DNA of 8,836 nt, from the NCBI GenBank assembly GCA_947455805.1, contig CANGSN010000104.1, positions 1 to 8,836 on the forward strand, in the 5' to 3' direction. A program made the position numbers and the translations under genes. This DNA is from Planctomycetota bacterium. GTDB taxonomy: Bacteria; Planctomycetota; UBA1135; UBA2386. The notes beneath the pieces are model-generated. The model saw nothing but the letters and a program-made list of their open reading frames with translations, was not told the origin of the DNA and made no database searches. The first letter of the stretch is position 1; each line of letters begins with the position of its first letter. Below are positions 1 to 6,564 of the stretch, one piece after another.

Positions 1-347
1 CGTTCGCGGACTACGACGTGTGGCCGGCCGAGGCGAACGTGCGCGTCGAACGCGGCCTGACGGCGATGCTCGAAGGCGTGCTGCGCGACGCCAGCGGCGC
101 GCCGATCGCGGGCGCCACCGTGCGCTGGACGCCGCAAGCACCGACGCCGGGTCCGGACTTCACCGGCCGCCGTGCGCTCGAGGGGGCGGTGCTGCAGCTG
201 CCGCTCGGCGCGCGCACCGGCGAGGACGGCTCGTTCCGCCTCGAGACCAACCAGTTCGGCCCCGGCCGCCTCAGCCACGACGAGGTCGGGATCGACGTGC
301 AGGCGCGCGCTGGTGCCGTGACCAGCGGGCTGCGGCTGCAACCATGA
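1..347 (+). CDS. C-terminal fragment of carboxypeptidase regulatory-like domain protein (5' end outside window)
   Basis: The frame is open from the first bases (first full codon at 3) to a TGA at 345-347, giving 114 visible residues. The GTG at 18 is only an internal valine codon of this longer frame, so I treat the gene as truncated by the window edge. Near the start the protein reads LEGVLRDASGAPIAGATV, the typical opening strands of a CarboxypepD_reg-like beta-sandwich. It continues with the usual GEDGSF turn followed by alternating hydrophobic residues, and ends in a final beta strand (SGLRLQP) with no extra domain. Such domains are non-catalytic, extracytoplasmic Ig-like modules. The same architecture recurs in the genes at 1097 and 4697, so this is probably a third member of a local family. 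Full length, export signal and function cannot be seen. Confidence 0.72.
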   Translation, partial: FADYDVWPAEANVRVERGLTAMLEGVLRDASGAPIAGATVRWTPQAPTPGPDFTGRRALEGAVLQLPLGARTGEDGSFRLETNQFGPGRLSHDEVGIDVQARAGAVTSGLRLQP

Positions 348-384
348 CGCGCGCCGCCGACGAAGCCAACCGCCGACCACCACG

Positions 385-939
385 ATGACGCTCCAACCCT
401 GGCAGCAGCTCAGCGAGGAGACCTTGTTCCAATACAAGGTCTTCCGCGCCCGCCGTTCGCGCCGCCGCTCGCCGCGCACCGGCGCCGAGATCGGCTTCTT
501 CCTGATGGACACGCCCGACTGGGTGGTGGTGCTGCCGATCACGGTCGACGAACGGCTCGTGCTGGTCCGCCAGTTCCGGCACGGCAGCGGCCGCGTCGGC
601 CTCGAGATCCCGGGCGGCCTGATCGACGCGCACGAGACGGATCCGGCGGCCGCGGCGGCGCGCGAACTGCGCGAGGAGACCGGCTACGCGGCCGAACGCA
701 TCGTGCCGATCGGCGTGATGAACCCGAACCCGTCGATGATGACGAACCGTTGCCACGCCTTCCTCGCCACCGGCTGCCGGCTCGTCGGCGAGCTGGCGAT
801 GGACCCCGGCGAGGACATCGAGGTCGTCACGGTGCCACTGGCCGACCTCGACCGCATGGTGGCGCGCGGCGACATCGAGCACGCGATCGTGCTGGCGACG
901 ATCGCGTTCTGGCGGGCGCATCGGGCGACACAGGCCTGA
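385..939 (+). CDS. Nudix hydrolase, ADP-ribose pyrophosphatase-like
   Basis: This 184-residue cytoplasmic protein probably hydrolyses a nucleoside diphosphate linked to another moiety, most likely ADP-ribose to AMP and ribose 5-phosphate. The Nudix box lies at residues 78-101: G78, E84, then R93-E94-L95-R96-E97-E98-T99-G100-Y101, with the glutamates expected to bind Mg2+. It is preceded by the ADP-ribose-pyrophosphatase-like segment VRQFRHG...LEIPGG (61-78). It is followed by NPNPSMMTNRCHAFLA (113-128) and EDIEVVTVPLADL (143-155), both also typical of that subfamily. The spacing between E84 and R93 is eight residues instead of the canonical seven, a one-residue insertion next to an alanine run. 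The ATG at 385 gives the usual family length; no Shine-Dalgarno is visible. It lies 37 nt after the preceding stop, so co-transcription with that gene is possible. The exact substrate cannot be read from sequence. Confidence 0.9.
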   Translation: MTLQPWQQLSEETLFQYKVFRARRSRRRSPRTGAEIGFFLMDTPDWVVVLPITVDERLVLVRQFRHGSGRVGLEIPGGLIDAHETDPAAAAARELREETGYAAERIVPIGVMNPNPSMMTNRCHAFLATGCRLVGELAMDPGEDIEVVTVPLADLDRMVARGDIEHAIVLATIAFWRAHRATQA

Positions 940-1096
940 GCCACACCGGCGCGATCCGGGGCGGCCCGGTGGTCGCGAACGCGCTCGCTGGCGATGATCG
1001 TCGAGATCCTGGGTGTCCCCACGGCAGGTCGGCCAACCGATCGGCCACAGGCGCCGCTCGTCCGACCCTGGCCCGGGCCGGGCCCCATCCGTCCCC
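940..1096. other. Intergenic region with GC dyad before the large repeat protein
   Basis: There are 157 nt between the Nudix stop and the ATG at 1097. A compact inverted repeat lies at 1070-1084: GGCCCGG, a central G, then CCGGGCC. It ends 12 nt before the start codon. It has no following T-run and no loop room, so it is not a convincing terminator; it could affect translation or be an operator. I found no credible -35/-10 pair and no Shine-Dalgarno here. A frame open from a GTG at 1013 into the gene adds an arginine/proline-rich leader before the membrane segment, which I consider untranslated. Confidence 0.35.
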
Positions 1097-4000
1097 ATGC
1101 AACGTTCCCTGCTCGTCGCTCTCGTCGTGCTGTTGGTCGGCCTCGCCGCCGCCACCTGGTGGCTGCTCGGCTCGCCCGATGTGGCTCCGACGCCGTTGCC
1201 GACCGCGACCGGACCCGAGAACGCCGAGGCAGCCGCCGGCACCCAGGTCGGCAGTGCGCCGGTCGCCACCGACGCCGGCCTGCAGCGGCAGGCGGCTCCG
1301 GCCGGCCAGCGCCTCGGCTTCGACGACCCGGAGATCCGCGCCAACCTCTGCGGCTTCAAGGGCCGCGTCGTCGACCACCTGAAGCAGCCGGTCGCCGACA
1401 CCGGTTTGCGCATGTTCCGCGGCGCGATGGACAGCGTGCTGCCGGAGGGCATGGACCTGTTCGCCGACGCCTCCGCCTACGTGCCCGAATACGTCGCCGG
1501 TGACGCACGCACCGACAGCGAAGGCCGTTGGCAGCTGACCGGCGTCTGGCCGCGCGGGCTCTACGTGCTGCACGCGGGCATCGGCACCGACGCGCCGACC
1601 TACCAGGTGGTGACGCGCACGCCGGGGCCGGGCGAAGTCGTCGACCTCGGCGACATCGTGCTGCCGAACGCGGGCGTGATCACCGGCACCGTGCTCGACG
1701 ACAACGGCGATCCGCTGCCCGGTGCGCTGGTGCGCTGCGCCGACCTGCCGGGAGCCCTCGCCGCGTTCTTCCCGATCGAACGCTTCGATCCGAACGGGGC
1801 GCTGCTGGTGCGCGAGAAGAACTCGCCGGTGCGCGTCGTCGAGATGCCGGCGTGGGTGGCGAAGGCGGTCGAAGAGCTGCCGTTCCCGCGGGCGCTGACC
1901 GACAGCGACGGCAACTTCCGGCTGGTCGGCGTGGTGCCGGGCAGCAACATGCTGGCGACGACGGCGGTGGAGTTCCTGTCGGACGTGAAGGCCAGCGTCA
2001 TCGTGCGGCCGGGCCAGGTGAAGAACTTCGGCAAGATCCGCCTGCGCCGCGGCGAAGAGCTGATCGGCACCGTCGTCGACACTGCCGACAAGCCGGTGCC
2101 CACGGCCGAAGTGCTCGCCGGCTCGACGCTGAGCATGGCGCCGGTCGACCTGGCGCAGCGCATCATCCGCGCCGACGCGCTGGGGCGCTTCACCGGCCAG
2201 GGCTTCTCGCCGGGCCGCGTCACCGTCGCCGCGCGCCGCGGGCCGGGCCACCCGTGGGTGCTGGCCGAGCCGCAGTCGATCACCGGCGAAGTGAAGGTCG
2301 TGCTGCCGGCGAGCTTCGGCGTCGACGTCTCGGTGCTGCTCGCCGACGGCAAGCCGGCGAAGTCGCCGCGCTTCCAGTTGCTGACCGGCAAAGCCGGGCA
2401 GGGCGCGGCCGAGATGTACCTGATGGGCGTGTCGCCGGCGCTCGACCTGAAGCACCGCAAGAAGGAGCTCGGCGAAGGGCGCTGGCGCCTCGACAACCTG
2501 AATCCGGGTGCCTACACGCTGATCGCCGAGGCGCCGGGCCACGCCAATGCGTTCGCCAGCTTCGAGATCGTCGACGCCGACACCGCGGTCGAGGTCAAGC
2601 TGCCGACGCCGTCGGTGTTCACCGTGCAGGTCTTCGACCAGGAGGACAAGCCGGTGCGCAACGCGGCGATCTACGCGCAGGCGCGCGGCAAGAGCCTGAC
2701 CGAGTTGCCGATCCGCTGCGGCCGCACCGGCACCGACGGCCAGCTGATCGTCGACAAGCTGCGCGCCGAGACGCTGCGCGTCAGCGCCGAGCACCCGAAG
2801 TACGGCGTCGTGCACGGCGAGGTGAAGGTCGGCGAGACGGTGCGCATGACGATGGTGGCGCCGGGGTCGATGCACGTGGTGGTGCGCGAGAACGGCAAGC
2901 CGCCGGAGCCGGGCAAGTGGTCGGTCGGCATCATGCGACGCCGCAGCAACGGCGAACCGCGCGGGCCGCTCGAGAACATGCCGGCGCTGCACACCGCCGA
3001 TCTCGCCGGCGAGATCTCGCTGAAGAACCTGCAGCCGGGCGACTACGAGGTCAACGTCGTCAAGGCGCTCGACGCGCTGCGTTCGCCGGGCGGCATCATG
3101 GCGCTGGCGCAGGAGATGTTCCTCGCGCGCGACCTGCCGTCGACGCGCACCGGGGTGGAGAGCGGGCAGATGGCTGAGGTGCAGCTGGAGGTCGGCGAGC
3201 AACCGCTCGAAGGACCGACGGGGAGCCTCAGTGGCACGGTGACCGTCGACGGCAAGCTCGCCGCCGGCTACGCGCTGACCGCCAACGGCTTCGTCGGCAC
3301 CGGCGAGAAGCGCAACTGGCGCCGCTTCTCGACGCGCGTCGACGAGCGCGGCCGCTTCGCGTTCGCCACCGTGCCGGCGGGCGAGCTGCAGCTGAGCCTG
3401 CTGTCGAACGGCGAAGGGGCGATCTTCTCCGGGCCCGGCGCCAACCTGTGGGGCAGCAAGATCACGCTGGCGGAGAACGAGGCGCGCGAGCTGACCATCG
3501 ACGTGCAGACGACGTCGATGCGCGGCACCTGCTACCTGCCCGACGGCACGCCCGCGGTCGGCGTGTTCGTGCAGGGCCGCGGCCGGCCGAAGACCGGCGA
3601 AGCCGCCGACGACATGCGCGTCGGCTCGCCGACCGACGCGCGCGGCGAGTTCCACTTCCCGCAGGTCGCCGAGGGCAGCTGGACGCTGTCCGCCCGCGGC
3701 AACGGCGAGATGTCCGGGCGCGGCGAACTGGCCAACGTCGACGTGGTGGCGGGTGTGCCGGTCACCGGCTTGCGCATCGAGCTGCAGAAGATGCTGACCG
3801 TCACCGGCCGCGTCGAGCTCGCCGACCTGAAGCTCGGCAAGATCCGCTGGTCCTACCTTTCCTGGAACCTGCTCGCTGCGAACGACGGCACCGAGGCGCA
3901 GGGTCGTCAGACGGCGGGCTCGGGCATCGACGGCGAGAAGGGCACGTTCCGCACCAACAACCTGCCGGCGGGCCGATACCGCGTGGTGCTCTACGTCAAC

Positions 4001-4114
4001 GCCGAGCAGGAGCAGGGCAACGAACAGGGCGAGTATCCGTGCGGCATCGTCGAAGTGCCGGCTACCGGCCTGACCGACCTGGTGCTGCGGCCGAGCCCGC
4101 GAGTCAAGCGCTGA
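1097..4114 (+). CDS. Large membrane-anchored protein with about nine carboxypeptidase regulatory-like beta-sandwich repeats
   Basis: I chose the ATG at 1097 (1005 residues) because MQRSLLVALVVLLVG starts a clean signal anchor (residues 4-24); the in-frame GTG at 1013 adds 28 basic residues unlike an export signal. A low-complexity Pro/Ala/Thr stretch follows to about residue 75. The rest is a string of CarboxypepD_reg-like modules. The recurring turn motif, roughly [D/G]xxGxF/W followed by hydrophobic strands and PGxY or a variant, begins near residues 140, 269, 360, 459, 547, 638, 749, 847 and 946. That is nine copies about 90-130 residues apart. Module openings are visible as FKGRVVD (87), ITGTVLDDNG (195), LIGTVVD (322), SLSGTVTVDG (710), MRGTCYLPDG (808) and LTVTGRVEL (901). 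No peptidase, glycosidase or other catalytic domain is visible. The N-terminus suggests a protein held at the inner membrane, or exported, with a rigid extracytoplasmic rod; an adhesive or scaffold role is only inference. Confidence 0.85.
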   Translation: MQRSLLVALVVLLVGLAAATWWLLGSPDVAPTPLPTATGPENAEAAAGTQVGSAPVATDAGLQRQAAPAGQRLGFDDPEIRANLCGFKGRVVDHLKQPVADTGLRMFRGAMDSVLPEGMDLFADASAYVPEYVAGDARTDSEGRWQLTGVWPRGLYVLHAGIGTDAPTYQVVTRTPGPGEVVDLGDIVLPNAGVITGTVLDDNGDPLPGALVRCADLPGALAAFFPIERFDPNGALLVREKNSPVRVVEMPAWVAKAVEELPFPRALTDSDGNFRLVGVVPGSNMLATTAVEFLSDVKASVIVRPGQVKNFGKIRLRRGEELIGTVVDTADKPVPTAEVLAGSTLSMAPVDLAQRIIRADALGRFTGQGFSPGRVTVAARRGPGHPWVLAEPQSITGEVKVVLPASFGVDVSVLLADGKPAKSPRFQLLTGKAGQGAAEMYLMGVSPALDLKHRKKELGEGRWRLDNLNPGAYTLIAEAPGHANAFASFEIVDADTAVEVKLPTPSVFTVQVFDQEDKPVRNAAIYAQARGKSLTELPIRCGRTGTDGQLIVDKLRAETLRVSAEHPKYGVVHGEVKVGETVRMTMVAPGSMHVVVRENGKPPEPGKWSVGIMRRRSNGEPRGPLENMPALHTADLAGEISLKNLQPGDYEVNVVKALDALRSPGGIMALAQEMFLARDLPSTRTGVESGQMAEVQLEVGEQPLEGPTGSLSGTVTVDGKLAAGYALTANGFVGTGEKRNWRRFSTRVDERGRFAFATVPAGELQLSLLSNGEGAIFSGPGANLWGSKITLAENEARELTIDVQTTSMRGTCYLPDGTPAVGVFVQGRGRPKTGEAADDMRVGSPTDARGEFHFPQVAEGSWTLSARGNGEMSGRGELANVDVVAGVPVTGLRIELQKMLTVTGRVELADLKLGKIRWSYLSWNLLAANDGTEAQGRQTAGSGIDGEKGTFRTNNLPAGRYRVVLYVNAEQEQGNEQGEYPCGIVEVPATGLTDLVLRPSPRVKR

Positions 4115-4138
4115 CGCTCGCGACGCCGGCGAACCCGT

Positions 4139-4636
4139 TCACGCGAGCTCGCCGGCGAGCTTCGACGACAGTGCGAAGCGCAGCGACGCGACCAACGACG
4201 CGCTGGTCTCGGTCTCGACGGAGACCAGCATGCCCTTCTTCAGCGGGATCGGGTGGCGCGGATGCCCGGTCAGCAGCGCACCCAGCAGGTAGCCGAGGTG
4301 CGGTTCGTGGCCGACCAGCGCCACGCTCTTCGTCTGCGACAGTGCTTCGATCTCGAGCAGGCTCATCGCCAGGCTCGGCGGCGCGTCCGGCACCAGCGCC
4401 TTGTCGGTGCGACGTTCGCCGCGGAACTGCACCGCCTCGGCGAACACGTGCGCGGTCTCCTGGGCGCGGCGCAGCGGGCTGACCAGGATCACGCCGGGCG
4501 GATCGACCAGGCGGCGCCACACCGGCGCGCTGCGTTCGAGGCGCTTCCAGCCGTCGTCGGTCAGTGCGCGTTCGTGGTCGGCGACGCCGGGGCTGGCGTC
4601 CTCGGCGACGCCGTGCCGCAGTAGGTAGATCAGCAT
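4139..4636 (-). CDS. sixA: SixA-type phosphohistidine phosphatase (histidine phosphatase superfamily)
   Basis: This 165-residue cytoplasmic phosphatase is of the histidine-phosphatase (phosphoglycerate-mutase-like) fold, matching SixA in length and layout. The catalytic RHG motif is at residues 7-9 (MLIYLLRHGVAED), where the histidine becomes phosphorylated. The second-half signature SPLRRAQETA is at 53-62 and the active-site GHEPHLGYLL at 109-118 carries the second catalytic histidine, H110. SixA of E. coli removes phosphate from histidine in the ArcB HPt domain and in the nitrogen-PTS protein NPr. No histidine kinase or PTS gene is nearby, so the partner here is unknown. The ATG at 4636 puts the first beta strand right at the N-terminus, as usual; the frame remains open far upstream but only as antisense of the next gene. 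The gene converges on the large repeat protein, with 24 nt between stops, and diverges from the gene at 4697. Confidence 0.87.
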   Translation of the reverse strand: MLIYLLRHGVAEDASPGVADHERALTDDGWKRLERSAPVWRRLVDPPGVILVSPLRRAQETAHVFAEAVQFRGERRTDKALVPDAPPSLAMSLLEIEALSQTKSVALVGHEPHLGYLLGALLTGHPRHPIPLKKGMLVSVETETSASLVASLRFALSSKLAGELA

Positions 4637-4696
4637 GGTCGACAGAGTGGCGAACGCGCGGGTTCCCCGCAATGCAGAGGGACGTGCCAAGGCGGT
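4637..4696. promoter_or_regulatory. Divergent promoter region between sixA and the 413-residue repeat protein
   Basis: About 60 nt separate the two divergent starts, so promoters in both directions must be here or inside the genes. For sixA the minus strand offers TTGCGG (plus coordinates 4667-4672), a 17-nt spacer, and CACTCT (4644-4649), 7 nt before the ATG. For the plus-strand gene there is TATGGT at 4696-4701, with no good -35, and an AAGG at 4689-4692. These are hand-read matches in GC-rich DNA and remain weak. The distances would give leaderless or nearly leaderless mRNAs. Confidence 0.3.
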
Positions 4697-5938
4697 ATGG
4701 TCCGGCCTGTGAGCCGCTTGCCCCCTCCGCCTGCCAACCGTGCGCCGTCCCGTCGAACGGCGTCGCCGCGGCGGTGGCCCTGGCGCTGGCTGCTGCTCGG
4801 CGCTGCGCTGGCCGGCGCGATCGGGTTCGCGCGCTGGCTCCAGACGGCCGATCCGCACGCGGTGACGCTGCGTTTCGTCGGACCTGGCAAGTCGCCGGCG
4901 CCCGCGATGCAGCTGGAGTTCTTCACGGGCCGCTTCGGGGCGGTGCTGCCGTCGCCGCCGCCGAGGCTCGGCGAACGTTCGCTGCCGGCCGGTGACGTGG
5001 CGGCGATCGGCCTCGAGTTCGGCCGCGACGTCGGACGCGTTCGCTATCGCGCCGACGGCTTCGGCGTCGGCTACGCGACGTTCGCGCTCGGGCAGACGCC
5101 GCGGCCGATCGAGCTGCGCCCGGCGCGTTCGTTGCGCGGCCGCGTCGGCGAGCCGCTGGCAGTGTGGTCGCAGGGCTGGCGCTGCATCGGCATGCGCCCG
5201 GTGGCCGGCGCCGACGTGCTGCTGTTCGGCGGCGGCGACCAGGGCCTCGAACTCGCGACCGCGCGCACCGACGAACGCGGCGAGTTCGAGCTCGCGGGCT
5301 TCGACGGCGAACTCGACGGCCTGTCGCTGCGCGTGCGCGCGCCGGGCTTCGTCATGGCGCACGAACCACTGCCGCGCTTGTCGTCGCCGGCCTTCGCCGA
5401 GCCGGTGGTGCCGGTCCTGCGCGGCGACAGCCTGCGCGGGCGCCTCGCCGTGCCACCGGGAACGGACACCACCGGCTGGCGCGTGCTCGCGCGCGGCTTC
5501 GTCGGCGTCGAAGCCGAACCGCTCGCCGACGGCACGTTCGTGCTCGACCATCTGCCGAACGGCGCCACCGCGCCGGTCCTGGTGTTCGGACTGGCGCCGA
5601 CGTTGGCGCAGCAGCCGGTGCAGGCGCGCGTCGGCGATTCGGTCGTGGTCGAGATCGTGCCGGCGGCGGTGGTCACGGGCCGCGTCGTCGAGCTGCTGAG
5701 CAAGAAGCCCTTGGTCGGTGCGCTGGTCTTCTGGAACGACGGTGCTGCGGTGGCGACCGACGACGAGGGATGCTTCACGCTGCCGCACGTGCTGCCGGGC
5801 GGCGGCGAGCTGCGCGCGCAGTTCGACTTCCTCGATGCCGGTCGGCGCCGACACCAGTGGACGGGTGCGGTGCCGATGTCGCTGCAGGCGGGCGAACGGC
5901 GCACCGACGTCGAGGTCGCCGTCACCGAGCGACGCTGA
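4697..5938 (+). CDS. Membrane-anchored carboxypeptidase regulatory-like domain protein
   Basis: The 413-residue protein has a Pro/Arg-rich cytoplasmic leader (1-30), one membrane segment (about 31-47, WLLLGAALAGAIGFARW) and an extracytoplasmic remainder made of beta-sandwich modules. The family turn motif appears three times: DERGEF (192-197), ADGTF (277-281) and DDEGCF (355-360). The module openings are SLRGRVGEPL (145-154), SLRGRL (245-250) and VVTGRVVELL (325-334). Residues 55-140 look like a first, more diverged beta domain. No catalytic motif is visible. It resembles the 1005-residue protein at 1097 in design but is much shorter, so the two are probably distant paralogues. The start is uncertain: ATG 4697 has a short AAGG 4 nt upstream, whereas GTG 4709 in the same frame lies 7 nt after TATGGT and would suit a leaderless mRNA. 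The choice changes only the first four residues. Function unknown. Confidence 0.8.
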   Translation: MVRPVSRLPPPPANRAPSRRTASPRRWPWRWLLLGAALAGAIGFARWLQTADPHAVTLRFVGPGKSPAPAMQLEFFTGRFGAVLPSPPPRLGERSLPAGDVAAIGLEFGRDVGRVRYRADGFGVGYATFALGQTPRPIELRPARSLRGRVGEPLAVWSQGWRCIGMRPVAGADVLLFGGGDQGLELATARTDERGEFELAGFDGELDGLSLRVRAPGFVMAHEPLPRLSSPAFAEPVVPVLRGDSLRGRLAVPPGTDTTGWRVLARGFVGVEAEPLADGTFVLDHLPNGATAPVLVFGLAPTLAQQPVQARVGDSVVVEIVPAAVVTGRVVELLSKKPLVGALVFWNDGAAVATDDEGCFTLPHVLPGGGELRAQFDFLDAGRRRHQWTGAVPMSLQAGERRTDVEVAVTERR

Positions 5939-5968
5939 CGGGCCCGGGCTCCACCGTCGCCCGGAGTG

Positions 5969-5987
5969 GCGTTCGTGCAGCGAACGC
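5969..5987. terminator. Candidate hairpin after the 413-residue repeat protein
   Basis: A perfect 7-bp inverted repeat, GCGTTCG, loop TGCAG, CGAACGC, begins 30 nt after the stop codon at 5938 and ends 22 nt before the next start. No T-run follows, so it is not a classical intrinsic terminator. It is followed directly by the 10-nt palindrome GCATGCATGC (5988-5997). It may be a weak terminator, an RNA 3'-end stabiliser or a binding site for the downstream gene. Confidence 0.3.
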
Positions 5988-6009
5988 GCATGCATGCCAG
6001 ACTACGGCC

Positions 6010-6555
6010 ATGAAGATGCGCGCGTCGTGGGCGTTGGTGTTCGGGGCCGGGCTCGCACTCGGCAAGGCGTGGCAGGATCCGGTGCCGGCGCCAACGCCGC
6101 CGACGCCGGCTGCCGTGCCAACGCCCGCCGCGCAGGAGCCGGCCGCCGCGAAGGCCGAGAACGAAGGCAAACCCGCGGTCGGCGCGCCGAAGGCGAGCCC
6201 GTTCGTCGGCGTCTACCGATTGAGCGCGCGCCACAGCGAGGGCGACAAGGTGCTCGATCCCGGCAGCGGCCACCTCGTCGTCACCGCGCGGCACCTGGTG
6301 CTGGCCGCGGCAGCACCCGGTCCGAAGGTCGGCTCGCTGCTGCTGCGCACCAGCGTCCGCACGTGGTCGCCGTCGCGCGAACACAAAGGACGCATGGTGA
6401 CGCGCGTGGTCGCCGGCTGGCTCACCGACGACGAGGGCAACCTGGTCGTCGAGCCCGCTGGCACCGAGGAGCTGCGCACGTTCGAACTGGTGCGCGGTGG
6501 CATCCGCATCGCACAGGACCATCGCAACTGGCTCGAGTTCGAACGCATCGAGTGA
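6010..6555 (+). CDS. Small secreted protein of unknown function with Ala/Pro-rich linker
   Basis: I do not recognise the family. The 181-residue product starts with a short Sec-type signal peptide (MKMRASWALVFGAGLALGKA, likely cleaved near residue 20). A flexible Ala/Pro-rich linker follows (about 21-62, with PAPTPPTPAA and related runs). A compact C-terminal domain begins at FVGVYRLSARHSEGDKVL (65-82) and ends at NWLEFERIE. The alternation of hydrophobic strands and the GxYxL opening could fit a small beta-barrel of lipocalin-like type; this is a guess from pattern only. There is no cysteine, so it is neither a lipoprotein nor disulfide-bonded. I chose the ATG at 6010, though the ATG at 6016 is also possible; the frame upstream is a shadow of the preceding gene. 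No Shine-Dalgarno is present; CAGACT at 5998-6003 is 6 nt upstream and could be a -10. The gene converges on murJ with 9 nt between stops. Confidence 0.75.
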   Translation: MKMRASWALVFGAGLALGKAWQDPVPAPTPPTPAAVPTPAAQEPAAAKAENEGKPAVGAPKASPFVGVYRLSARHSEGDKVLDPGSGHLVVTARHLVLAAAAPGPKVGSLLLRTSVRTWSPSREHKGRMVTRVVAGWLTDDEGNLVVEPAGTEELRTFELVRGGIRIAQDHRNWLEFERIE

Positions 6556-6564
6556 CGCGCGCCG

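Noticed and set aside
1013..1096. GTG-initiated 28-residue extension of the large repeat protein
   Set aside because: It puts Arg/Pro-rich residues before a clean signal anchor; the ATG at 1097 gives a normal export N-terminus.
827..3655. 942-codon open frame antisense to the large repeat protein
   Set aside because: It is rich in His, Arg and Ala, has no recognisable domain, and mirrors the codon bias of the plus-strand gene. Long antisense frames are expected at this GC content.
4122..4159. Possible bidirectional terminator around the convergent stops, including GCTCGCCGGCGAGC at 4146-4159
   Set aside because: The 14-bp perfect palindrome is inside the sixA coding end with no loop or T-run, and the alternative GCCGGCGA/TCGCCGGC pairing has a long loop. 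It is not enough to call a terminator.
4637..5995. Upstream extension of the sixA frame to 618 residues
   Set aside because: The extension is antisense to the 413-residue repeat protein and looks like shadow sequence; SixA proteins start at the RHG strand.
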